Shown here one piece after another: positions 42,853 to 54,100 of a DNA stretch of 64,000 nucleotides. The translations under genes were made by a program, and so were the position numbers. The DNA is from Blastomussa wellsi (Eukaryota > Cnidaria > Anthozoa > Scleractinia > Plerogyridae), in NCBI GenBank assembly GCA_947652115.1, contig OX393572.1, positions 14,519,362 to 14,583,361 of the forward strand, written 5' to 3'. Under the pieces are notes generated by a model. It did not search any database and had not been told where the DNA came from. It saw nothing but the letters and a program-made list of their open reading frames with translations. Position 1 is the first letter of the stretch. Every line of letters begins with the position of its first letter.

Positions 42853-45800
42853 CTACAAAAAAGGAGCGGGCGCCAAATATTGACTTGCAGATATTAGCTC
42901 AAACACCCCCATAGGCAGAACGTCTCCTCGGGAGGAAAATTGGTTATCTTTAGTAACGTTAGCAGTGAGTGACGAAATAAATGTCCCGCTGCAAAAAAGC
43001 TAATTTCATGTGACGGTCATTTAAAGCTAAATAAAGGACTTCTCGCGTCAACAATGGCTTTTGTGGTCACAAGTTTTGACTTTCTAACTGTGAAGATATC
43101 TCTGTAGAGCACAGATTAAAATCTCTGTATAGCCAAAAGCTTTTTTCAAGATAATTAAATGTTAAACATTTTCTGAGCTTTTAATTTCTCAGGCAAAAAA
43201 CTCACAAATTTGAAAGAACTAGGCGAAAGTGAGGCACAAAATTTGGAAAAGGTGACTTTTCACTGCATGTATAAAATTAAAATTCAAACTATGAAAAGGA
43301 TAACATGTTCCAAACAGCTGCGACCACATTGCAAAGGAGATTTTCTAATTCCTTTTTAATCTCTGAAATGTCATTAAAAGTTAATGCACTGGTTTCATTT
43401 TTAAAGTCAGTCGTTTTGCATTTTGTGCCATTATTGGAAAAGGGGGCTATTCTTTGGCCTATTAAAATTGCCCATTAGGGATAGAAATTCAGTGGAAGTC
43501 TACCGAACACACTTTATTGAAACTCGTCCAAATAACCTCAATAAATGGTCTTTTATTTCGATATCCAACGTTTACACCTGGGCTTCTAGGAGCGATGATC
43601 TTTTTCATTGTCGGGAACAATTTATTATGCAAAACTGGATGCAGGGCTAGAAAAAAAAAATCGAGAACATATCTCCACATATCTGAATGTTCCATTGAAA
43701 AAGCATGTATCTTTGCAGACCTGGAAAATCACAAATACCTTTAATTTCCTTGAAGTGCAGTTTATCGTGGGGTCACCTCGTTCGAAGATCGATTCTGATG
43801 TTAAAATTAGATTCGATGAAACATGCACTAACGGCTTGTTTGAAGGAATGTAGACACAACAATGTTCCCTTACAACACGAACCGAATTTTCATCGCTTTA
43901 ATCATCTTTATAAACCTTTTAAGCTTATTTTATTTGTGAGCTTATAACTCAGTGTTTAATAAAGACTTCTGGTCGTCACTTTAGCCACAACCGTTGCTGT
44001 TAGAGGTTGAATTTAAAAAGGCTCTGTTTGAAGGCTAAGGCCAGTAAGAAATGACAAATTTGTCGTATAATTCTCTTGCGCGGTTCAAGGTGAAAGAGAA
44101 ATTTGTGCTCGATACTCAAAACTTTGGCGCTTCTAAAGAAAATGAACTTATTTCGTTTTAGAGCTGTAATAAGCCATATTTACAAGGTAATATTACTTGC
44201 AATTAAGCCTTTCAAATCATCTTATTTTGAATCAATATTGTAAAGACGAAAATTTAGAATGAAACCAAAATTAAAAGAGTTAATATTGTTTGTGCTTGCG
44301 TTATGTCGAAATTTCATTTAAAAGAAAAAATCGAAGGTGCTTTGCTTAGAAACACTGATAATTTCAAGATAAACGCCTTTTTCGCTTTTGTCGTTGTTTT
44401 TGCTATTTTCTCTCTCTTTTTTGTTAAAAGTACAACCTTTGCTAATTTTAATTACGCATATTACCCCAAAACAATAGCTGATAACTGGCGTGGCCATTTC
44501 TGTAGAAATTTTGATCGATGTGATTTTCATCTTGGTGGAACATTTCCAACGGCACGTTTTACGTTGACGATAAAAGAAAAAGAATGCTTACAACAGGTAC
44601 CCGGAGAAATCATTTAATAGTCCGTTTGTGTTACAATAGTGAAGTAAAACAAAGGCCTAAAAATAAACACGAAAAGAAGTTTATTAAATTACGAAGGAAC
44701 AACAAATTAGTTTGTTAAATTGTTGTGCTTGCAAATAGGTATCTAATGATTTTTCAGTGATGTTCACCCCTTAACGTCTTGTTTTTTGGGAAAAAAAAAT
44801 ATCCAACCTTTTGAGGACCGGGAAATAAGAAAAATATTGACTTCTTAGCGGGTTATCTAACAGGTTCACATAAGTTCCTACCTGCTAGAGTCTTTGTGGT
44901 GAAGGGTCGCTATGCAAGGATCATTTTCACGATTTCATTCTAGATCACAAGTTGTCAGGTGTCAGGAAGTGAGTTGAAAATCAAGTTCAATAGGAAAACA
45001 GTAAAGGAGGTTGCGAAGTGAACCCTGTTTAAAATACTCTGGTACAGGATTTTGTCCCGTACATTGAAATGGCTAATGACTAATTACATAAATTTGCGAC
45101 AAAAGCGAAGAGTTTCCCCCTACGCTGAAGGCTGAAAATATTGGCTCCTATGGAGTAAGAAACTGAGAGAATAAAGTGCTTTTCTTAAAAAAACGCATAG
45201 CGCAATAACAAGATGTCCAATTACCCCGCTAAATATGTTGGAAAACCACGCCTCCCTTTATAGAAAGCACATATTAGCAACTTGGACAAGCAAAATGTAG
45301 GCGACAGTATTTTCAGTTCATTTGTCTATATAATGATTAAAAAGGGACAGAATGAAAAATGTGAAAACTTTCGTTATTAAGTTTCTAATAGCTTTTCTTT
45401 CTTCCAAAGTCTCGTGATAATTAAAACATGCACTTTTTTGTCTGAACGCGAATACACAATTAAATGTACATTTCCTACGTTTGATTGGTCAACTGCACTG
45501 CTTTAGCTTGCACTTAATTAGTTGGCTCGAATTGAATTGTTTACCTCAGCAGTAAAATTCAAGAGCGAAGATTTTTACTGTTCTCTCGCTACAATTATAA
45601 ATCAGAAGAATGAAAGTCTGCTTTAAACTTCATCAATTACGAATGGTTCACTGTTACAGTGTGATCTGTGCGGGTTTTGGGGACTTTGTTTTTGTTTCGT
45701 GAGATGGATTCGTTAGCCTTTTGTTCGTTTTTGCGTCAATTATTTTAGGCTGAGCCCACAGGTGACCAAAGCGGACGTCTATAAGCATTTATATAGATAT

Positions 45801-46487
45801 TAAATTAAGAGCACTATCACCCCCTGACTAAGACATGTACAGTTCGTATAGATTTACATGGCGTCCATTTTTGTCTTTCTCATGCTTCTAAAAACCAATC
45901 GCGCTATTTTTAGCGCCACAGGCATATCACGTGATCTACACCAGACCTTGCTTATGCTACGCAATAGCGTTATTTAAAATTTCGGTGCTAATATAAATGG
46001 TACTGAGGTATCATCTGCATGTCTTAATGAAAGGTGGTCGCCGATGCAGATGCGGTTCGAATTTATTGGTTGAAACGTACAACTCTGGTTGCAAAAGTCT
46101 AAACTGAGGACGGGTAATGTGTACTTTTCAATTAGCATGTTTTCTGCTAATTCTTTTATTGCTGGTAATGAAAATGCGATTATAATACAAATTAAAATGA
46201 AATTTTCAATTGAAAAGGGTTTTATTTATCCAGGCAAATGAAGGTTACACATACCCTCATTGGTAGGCCTGTTCCGATTGTGCTCGGCAACTTTGAAATT
46301 GTCGTTTGGGGCAACTTTTTACGGTTCTTGCAACCTCGAGCAGGTTTTGCCTTTCTTAGCAATTTTTGAGCAAAATATAGGTTCAGAGTACATATCAAGC
46401 ACGAAAACGTCAACTTTTTCATAAAAAACGTCAATTCATGTGAATTTCTTGAATGTTTATCAACCTTTTGCACGCAATATAATTTGG

Positions 46488-46532
46488 AAGAGCTGACGTT
46501 TCGAGCGTTAGCCCTTCGTCACTTGACAACGT
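46488..46532 (-). ncRNA. Degenerate hammerhead-like motif of PLE type (copy D)
   Basis: Minus strand: GTGACGA, A, GGGC/GCTC stem II, GAAAC, GTC, AGCTC. The first core base is G instead of C, so cleavage is unlikely. Only the words next to it (CCAAATTATAT) recall the PLE end. Confidence 0.45.
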
Positions 46533-47396
46533 TTCGCAGGCTTATTGAAGTTTTTAACCATGTGTTTTAAAATTAAAATCAATAAAATTAAACCTTAAAA
46601 TTTCGTCCATATCGCCCACATTTGCGAGCAACTCTTTAAAGCTATTTTCTGAATTAACTATTTTTTAATTAAAGTTGATATAAAAATATCAAGAAATTTA
46701 GGTAGCAACTTTTGAAATTCAGGTAGCAACTAGTTGGCATTCCAGTGGGCAACTTTCCAGCATTTTATGAGCACAATCGGGAATTTTCTGGTTAAAGGAC
46801 TTCAGCCACCATTCATTCGTGACACTAAGAGGGTTCTGTGTTCGTGTAGCGGCACACAAGAGCCAACATAAAAGACGAAACAATACAACACAGCTAACCG
46901 ATTCAATGACTCCGAAACAAAGAAAATATAATGGTTATTCCCTTGTACACTGGTACACGAGGACAGAACCACTAAGAGCGCTCTTAATCCTCACACGAGA
47001 ATATAAACACGGATCGGAATTTCCATGGATGCAAATACACACATAATAAACCGTATAAGCCCAGGGGTGGATCAAGGAATTTTTGAAAGTGGGTCCAAAC
47101 TTTTACAATGCGATAATTTCAGTGTCAAACAAGTAGTACAAACAAAACGTTTAGTTAGGGAGGGGAGGGTATCCGGACCGCCTGGATCCGCCACTGAAAC
47201 CAAAGCTTTCTGTTCAAATCAGATAATCACAACCAAGGTGAATAGAAGCCATCTTCATCGGCGATTTTTATCACGCACCCGGTGTTCTATTCTACTATTT
47301 TACCGGCGCGTGCTTGACAAAAAGGTTAATTAGTGGATTTCACACCACACGTACAGTTTTCAAAACACCATTTTCACATTCGTGCCTTTTCCGTGG

Positions 47397-47662
47397 CTTA
47401 GAGCAGTTTTTAACTGACTGTCAAAAGTAATTAGCGAATTGCTTTGGTTTCGCATAACTACGCTTTGTGGTTGGTTTTAAAAAAATCACGCGCCACGTTT
47501 TCAATTAACCAATCAGAAGTAAACCCAAAACCAATCGTGACTCGCGCGTGCACGTTTTCCCGCGCTTTGTGTCGGCTATTTTTGATTCCTTTGAGTTTTG
47601 ATTGGCTCACTGGATTGTCTCTGTTCTTTGACAATTGGTTAATACTTTAGCGTGCACCATCA
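47397..47662 (+). repeat. CCAAT-rich interspersed repeat, copy 3
   Basis: It has TTAACCAATCAGAAGTAAAC, CCAAAACCAATCGTGACT, GTGCACGTTTTCCCGCGC and TTTTGATTGGCTCACTGG. It is the reverse orientation of the copies at 3889 and 7614. Confidence 0.65.
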
Positions 47663-48229
47663 AGTTATGGGTGCACGCGGGAAGTTTGGAGAGCATGAAA
47701 GAAGCGTCAGAGCGTAAGCTCAACCAGGCGGAAGAGTTACTCGAGGCGAAACAAGGTGCTAATTGATAGGACCAAATTAAGCTTTCACGTGTACGTAGTT
47801 CGCCATGTTTTCTCGCGTTATTTCTGTCCAATTTAAAATAAAAAAGCCACATGGCATAGGTAATTTGTCCGTGCCTGCGGGCTAAACGAAATGAAAATCA
47901 TAACTTTGTTGTTGTTTTTTTCTGGGACTTGTTCTCGGATTTGCTGACTGCGTGAAATGAAAAGTTGGGGAGTCATAAAACAAATAAGAAACAAACCTCA
48001 GAACCCCGAAATGTTCACCAAGTGCGTAGACAGTACATTCATCATCCAAACTTATTCGGGCACTGGTTGAGACAACGTCGTCGTTAATCATTTGTGGCGT
48101 GCGTATTCTCGTACCCAGAGCGACTCGTTTAATTTGCCTCTGACCAAACGAAACAAGCGCTCTGGAGACAGCGTAAACTGAGCGGAAAAACGCGAGAATG
48201 TGAACATTTTTGCAATTTTACCTTGGTTT

Positions 48230-48810
48230 ACTTTTATTTATCTCTCAATTTCCACCTTCATAATTCTGCTTCCAATTTTTGCTTTAAGCTTGTAACTTCG
48301 CACGATTAGACTAAAATTGTCATCGATGTGCATCCCTTGCTGACGATGACGACCTCGAGAAATCGTGACGTCATGCGCGTGCGCGGTGTGTTTTTCCGCG
48401 ATGTCCGTATTTTTTAACCAATCTCGAGCCCGGAGTCAACCTCCTTGGTCCGCGGTGGATCGCGGAGCGTAGGAGATCTGGGAACAAGGTTACTCGACAC
48501 TGCGGGGAAACGAGATAATGTGAACATTTTGGCAATTTTTAAGGAAACCCCTGAATATATTCAGCAAAAACTCGAAAACAATTGGAAACAAAATTACATA
48601 AAACAATGTACCTCGAGTATGAATCTTAACCTTTCAATTACCACCTCCATAATTTTGCTTCTAATTTTTTAGTATCGTAAAAGTTGTCTGAGTTCGCTCG
48701 TTTGGACTTATATTCTGTATCATGCATCATGGCTACCTTTACTGACGATGACCACATCGAGAGATCGTGACGTCATGAGCTTGCGAGTTTTTCCGTGGTG
48801 TAGGAACAAG
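48230..48810 (+). repeat. Diverged tandem duplication with GTGACGTCATG core
   Basis: Two units share GAACATTTTNGCAATTTT, then CCATAATTNTGCTTC, TGACGATGACNACNTCGAGA and ATCGTGACGTCATG in the same order. The first unit is at about 48200-48410 and the second at about 48520-48810. A CRE-like TGACGTCA stands near the end of each. Confidence 0.65.
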
Positions 48811-48824
48811 TGACTCTGGGGTCA

Positions 48825-49369
48825 CATGAGCGCTTACCATTTGCACGAAAAATCCGGTTATTCCGGGATGAATTCAAATGGGACGGCTCAAGGTAATACC
48901 TTTCGAGGTATTATCTTTTCCTCGGGTTGACCGGAATTTACGAAAATTTCTGTACCAATTTGCCTTACGCAACATTTCCGAGAAGAAATGCGAGATGGCG
49001 GGAACGTTCGTCAAATGAATCTTCACAGATCGTTTATTCCTGTGGCAGCTGTTTCTTTCCATCGCCACTGTAATTGGAATTCTTGCAACACGGCAACATA
49101 GCACTCCCAGTTTCAGAAGTATGCGGAAATAAGCTTAAAATTTATCAAAGGAATGCGCGGGTATCGTTCGCCTGTTCACTCAAAAGTCCCTGGAATCGGT
49201 GGAAATCTTTCTTCACAAATGTGGATGCTGCAGAAAAATGATTTTTAAAAGTCGTCTTCGGACCAAGTGGTACGGCTCAATCCGATCCATTTCCTCGCTG
49301 AGGAATAGCGCAGTCCCATTTGTCAAAACAATTCCACGGAATATTCCGTTCAAATGGTAAGCGCTCATG
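48825..49369. mobile_element. MITE with CATGAGCGCTTACCATTTG termini
   Basis: The 19-base ends CATGAGCGCTTACCATTTG and CAAATGGTAAGCGCTCATG are perfect inverted repeats. The inner sequence has paired words CCGGTTATTCC / GGAATATTCCG. It is 545 bp long with no coding capacity. Confidence 0.85.
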
Positions 49370-51048
49370 ATTTTATCGGCTAGAATCTATTGAAGGCAGT
49401 CAAATCACATAAGCCGTTTTAAAATTCCTTTTTAGAGCGAATAAGAACAAGCCCTTGAAGTACTTGAGAAGTTCTCATTTTTGGAGTTCTCTTTTCACTT
49501 TTAAAAGACCACTTGTTGTCATTGCTCGATTTTTAGGTTAAATTGTAGTAACCAGGATAAAAACAAAACAAGCAAGTGCTTGAAGGAGAGTATTGACGAC
49601 CAGAATCAAGATACACAATTTCTTTGCAGAATATTTTAATTCATAGAAACACGTCTAAGAGAATTGCAATATTTTCCAGTCACATAGGCTATGCTTAGTA
49701 ACCTCCCATCTTGATGAGAGCTTGATGGAACGGAGAAAAGGGGGAGACTGGGGTGAGTATAAAACCAGGCAACTAACGGAAAAACTTGCTTCAGGTTTAA
49801 CTCGGTGTAAAAACTTATTATTTTGAAGATATTGTTTTCCTGCTCTACAATGTCTAGAGATTCTTTGTTTCAAGTCAGTAACAGTTTCTCGTTGACAGGT
49901 TTTTACACCGAGGATAAGCCTTTTTGCTACCTAATTAAGTTAATTGAAATATTCTCTGTGCACGGGCTGAGCGGTACATCAATATAAATACTAAATTCTA
50001 TTTGTGTACAATAGTAAATTCATTGAGACTCTCGTTCATCAATTTTGCAGCCAGGGGAACAGTGCCGTCTTCGGAAAATCTTCGTTGAAATGCTCCAATC
50101 GAAACCCATCGCGGGCGCTCCCGAGTCTCCGGACGTCATCACGGGAGCAAAATAAATATAAGTTAATTTTAAAAGCGCCAGGTAGATCTAATAAATCGCG
50201 CAAGTTCAAGCGAGGTCTGTAGGCGAAAGATTACAGGGTCTGGGAGGAACGAGAGAAAATTCGGATGTTGCTTCAATTCGATCACATGACGAAGGCTTCC
50301 GAGGGTTTCTCGGTGTCAGGCCCCGCTCGTGTGATTTGCCGCAGTGTTTTTGGAAGTCTTTTGGCACTACAAAAATCGGAATTGAAAATATGGCGATAAG
50401 AGTTTTTGTGTTTGACGGTCGTGTGTATGATCTCAACACGACACTGTAACGCTACGTCATGTTGCTAAGCAACTACAACAAAGACCGCTGAATCATTTTC
50501 CTCACCGAAAACAGAACTTCTCCCCTTGGCTGCCACATTATAAGCCTACTTCACAAGTTGTCACCTGAGTTATAACCGCTAAGTTCACACACACGAAAAT
50601 ATATCCAAGCGCTAGTGTGCAAATTGTGCTATAATTATATTGAAATTCAAATTGAAATATCTAGCAAAATATTACTGCACTGTTATATTTTAGTTAAAAC
50701 ACTTAAAAATATGTTCTTGCCGATTATGCAAAGGATCCGGACAAAACATTACCACCCGTTATCAAGGGAACAATGCGGAAATAAATTCTGCTTTTCTTTT
50801 TTTCGTAAGAATTTTACCAAGTGTAATATACCGTGAAATTTTTATAAGTTATTGCTAGCGCCTTCGAATTTAGGTTCGTCAGCGTTAATAAGCTGTTATT
50901 AAAATACTACATTACCTTTCGCACTAAGCCTGAGACAATCTTAGAAAAATGGGAACTTTCGAAATTACTAAAACTTCAAGCTACGATGGAGAACAGATAA
51001 GAAAACTGAATTATAAGTTAAATTAATGACAGTGATAGTTTCGTTCTT

Positions 51049-51162
51049 TTAGAACAAATCGTGTTCCTTCTTGGCTTGGTTTTTCTTCCATTGAGGAACG
51101 GTTTCCCATTCTTTCTTGGACATTTTGAAAATACTTTCAAATTCGGCGTCCTCCAGATGTAA
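51049..51162 (-). other. Villin headpiece exon
   Basis: The last exon encodes 37 residues and the stop (51049-51051). It reads LEDAEFESIFKMSKKEWETV, then PQWKKNQAKKEHDLF. The Pro-x-Trp-Lys and the Lys-Lys-Glu near the end are the F-actin-binding surface of villin headpieces. Confidence 0.93.
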
Positions 51163-54100
51163 CTGAAAAAACAACAACATAGAGCTTTACTTTCACGTAA
51201 AACCTTGTGAAATTTTACCTTGCTTTGGAGCAATTTTTTGTCTTGGTCTTTCTTTGTATACGTCACTGGTGAGTTTCAAAGGCTTTTAGACCGAGGATGA
51301 GCAAAAAAATAGAGATTTCAACTGAGTTATGTATTTTCTTTTGTTTTTTTACTTCGTTCGGTGATTGGTTAAAAAACTCACGTCATCTACTTAGCCAAAT
51401 CAGATGCAAATCCAAAACCAATCGTGACTTGGTCACACGCGTTTTTCCCGCCCTTGTTGCGGTCACGTGTATTTGCTTCGGCTTCTTATTGGTTCATTGG
51501 GTTGCACGCGTTCCTTGTGATTGGCTACTGTTATTGTAAAGGTTAGAAAGGCAAAGTGGTGCGCGTAATTTTCAAACCGAAACTTCTCCATAATCAAATG
51601 GTCTCCATTCACCTGTAATGCTAGTTTGGGGAAGTCGATATAGGCCTGAATTCCAAACAGTGATCGACATCTAATTTCTCCTTAATATATCAATACAAAG
51701 TCAAGCAGATTGGTGATGAGAATAACGAAAATTATCCACTAGGAAGTCCTGAGATGTACCACCAAATTCTCAGCACTAACAAAAAGGGATGTTGGGCGAT
51801 AAGTAAGGAGAATTTGACAGTTGACATACCTCTTTCTTAGTAGGGTCCACATCCCCAGGTAAGTCCTCTCCTTTCCTTTGCAACACCTCCAAAGGAAAAC
51901 TCTGTGGCTTTAAACTCTCTTCCCACTCGGTCTGTAAAAGTATATCATAATGTAGTCACCACAACCTTTTCTCACATTCAGAGCTCTATTAACAACGGTA
52001 ATAGGAATGAGTGGAGTCCAATTCGGTCTGTATTTATACGAGTGATTAACAATATCGGATGACCGCAAAGCGGGAGTTTGATGATCTGTTATCATGAGTT
52101 CATGATTAGACGGAATTAGACGACACGAAGTCCTGTTACCAATTAATCAAAACCATGACAAAATTTGAGAAAACAAAATAACCATAACAGTTGACTTTTT
52201 GTTATCACTTTTCTGCAATGGAAATGCTCGAGAAAAGAAACTCGATAGTTTGACGCGTACTGTCCAATACGGCAATACGCCATATTCTTATTCTCAGTAA
52301 TGGACTGGAACTAGCTCGCAATGGAGATTAATGCGGGAAATCTTTTCAAATGCAAATGACATAAAGCTATTAATTAGTTTCGCGCGTATCTTTAGAAATA
52401 TTTTATAAAAGCAATAGTTTCCTTTTTCTGTGTTTACATAGCCTCATCTAAACACTCGGGGATTTGGGGGGAATTCTCGAAAGTTATGCAAACCCCCGAC
52501 TGCATCTCGGGTTTGCATTTGTCTCGCATTCTCCAAACCACATCGTGTTTAGAGGGGGAAAGTTTCTACAGAAACTGTGGTGCTGCGTCGGTGGGAAGTA
52601 TAATAAAATAATCTGGTTTTATCAACTGGGTTGATAATGTAAAATGGCCACCGTAAAGAGATTCGAGAGCTGACATTTCGAGCGTTAGCCCTTCGTCGGA
52701 GCGAATCAAGGAATTGTGGGTCGTGTGTGGTTTGTATTCAGAAAGATGGAGCTTGGTTGGAGCCGGGTAATGTGAAAACAACAGAATAAATTAGTCGTGT
52801 TTAGACGAGGCTATGTAAACAAGGAAAACGTCCTCTATTGGTTAAGTCCAATTACAATTAAAATGGCCTTAACGGCTGTTAAGTTTAATGGCAGACATGC
52901 CCATACCATATTCCACGCATTCTCATCCACTTTGTCATTGTCTTGTTTGATGGCATTCAACTGATCTTCGTAACTCATCTTCTTGTTCCACATTTGTGGC
53001 TCCCAAGCAGCAAAGTAATATCTGAACGCCAAGGGCTCTGCTCCCTGCTTGATCACCAACATCGTCATGTTGGGGCTTCGCTGGCGTGGATCTGTCTTCA
53101 CGTATTCCTAAAAAAATTAATTTTGTAGAACAGTGCTCGACAAATGACAGGAACCTATTACAAAGTTAGGATCGCTAACGATGGCGAGGATGGAAATGGA
53201 TTGCAATATGAACAAACTTGATAACTCAAGCCTTTCGTGTAGTAAACAGATCAATAATGATTTCATTTTGTAGAACAGAACTTGGCAAATGACAGGAACC
53301 CATTAGGAAGCGAGGATGGAAACAGATTGCAGTATGGACAAACTTCAAAAAGCGAGTCTTTCATTTAGGAAATCCAACAATTATCGTTTGATTTTGTAGA
53401 ACAGTACTTGACAAATGACAGGAACACATTAGGAAGTGAGGATAACTAGCGATAGCGAGGATGGAAATGGATTATAATATGGACAAACTTGAAACGCAAC
53501 GGTCACGTTTTCAAGTCTAGCGCGAATCAATCACAATTTTGCAATATCTTCTTTCAACAGGTTATTTCTTCAAGTGCGATTTAGGGCGGGGCAGAAGTTG
53601 AGAAAGGAAAGCAATATGTACGATAACTTTACCACAGCAGTACTAATCGCATCTTGTTTCTCCTCTTTGCGTGCGGTCGCTCCCACCCATACAAACAACT
53701 GAGTCCAGGCATCAAGGATCATAACATCATCTTCTTCAAGATCCTCTTGTGTAAAATCCAGAACTTCCTCGACCCTGAACCTGCCCGAGGCGTTAGAGCA
53801 GTGGAATAGTCTGGCTGCATGAGCTCCACTCTCTTCCCCTGCCTGAAAAAAGGGCAGTGTCACAAGCATTACCTCAAAAACAGTAAATACGCCGGTACCC
53901 ATTTATACACCTGAGTGAAGGGAGGCAGGGAGGCACAGTGAGAGTAGAGTGTCTTGCCAAAGAAATAACGCAGTGCCCCCGGAAAGGTCTCGAACCCAGG
54001 CCGTCCGATCCGGAGTCAAGCACACTAACTATAAGGCCACCGCGTCGCCCACACTCTTAATTATAGACCATGGAAATGATGTCATAAAATATCAAAACTC

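Larger units (their letters stand above)
42853..51048. other. Intergenic region between the bHLH gene and villin
   Basis: I recognise no gene here. Short open frames, such as one of 104 codons at 44303-44617, show no domain and have AT-driven composition. The repeats I can support are listed separately (46488, 47397, 48230, 48825). Confidence 0.55.
52414..52840. mobile_element. Palindromic MITE (AGGACTTT family), split by a PLE
   Basis: The left arm has TGTTTACATAGCCTCATC and TAAACACTCGGGGATTTGG; the right arm has GTTTAGACGAGGC, TATGTAAACAAGG and ACGTCCTCTATTG. Internal words (GAAAGTTATGCAAA, CGACTGCATCTCGGGTTT) match the uninterrupted copy at 21711-21886. The right arm is separated from the rest by the insertion at 52554-52794. 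Confidence 0.85.

Noticed and set aside
44303..44617. 104-codon frame in the intergenic region
   Set aside because: No domain, no splice or promoter context, and AT-driven composition; chance is enough.
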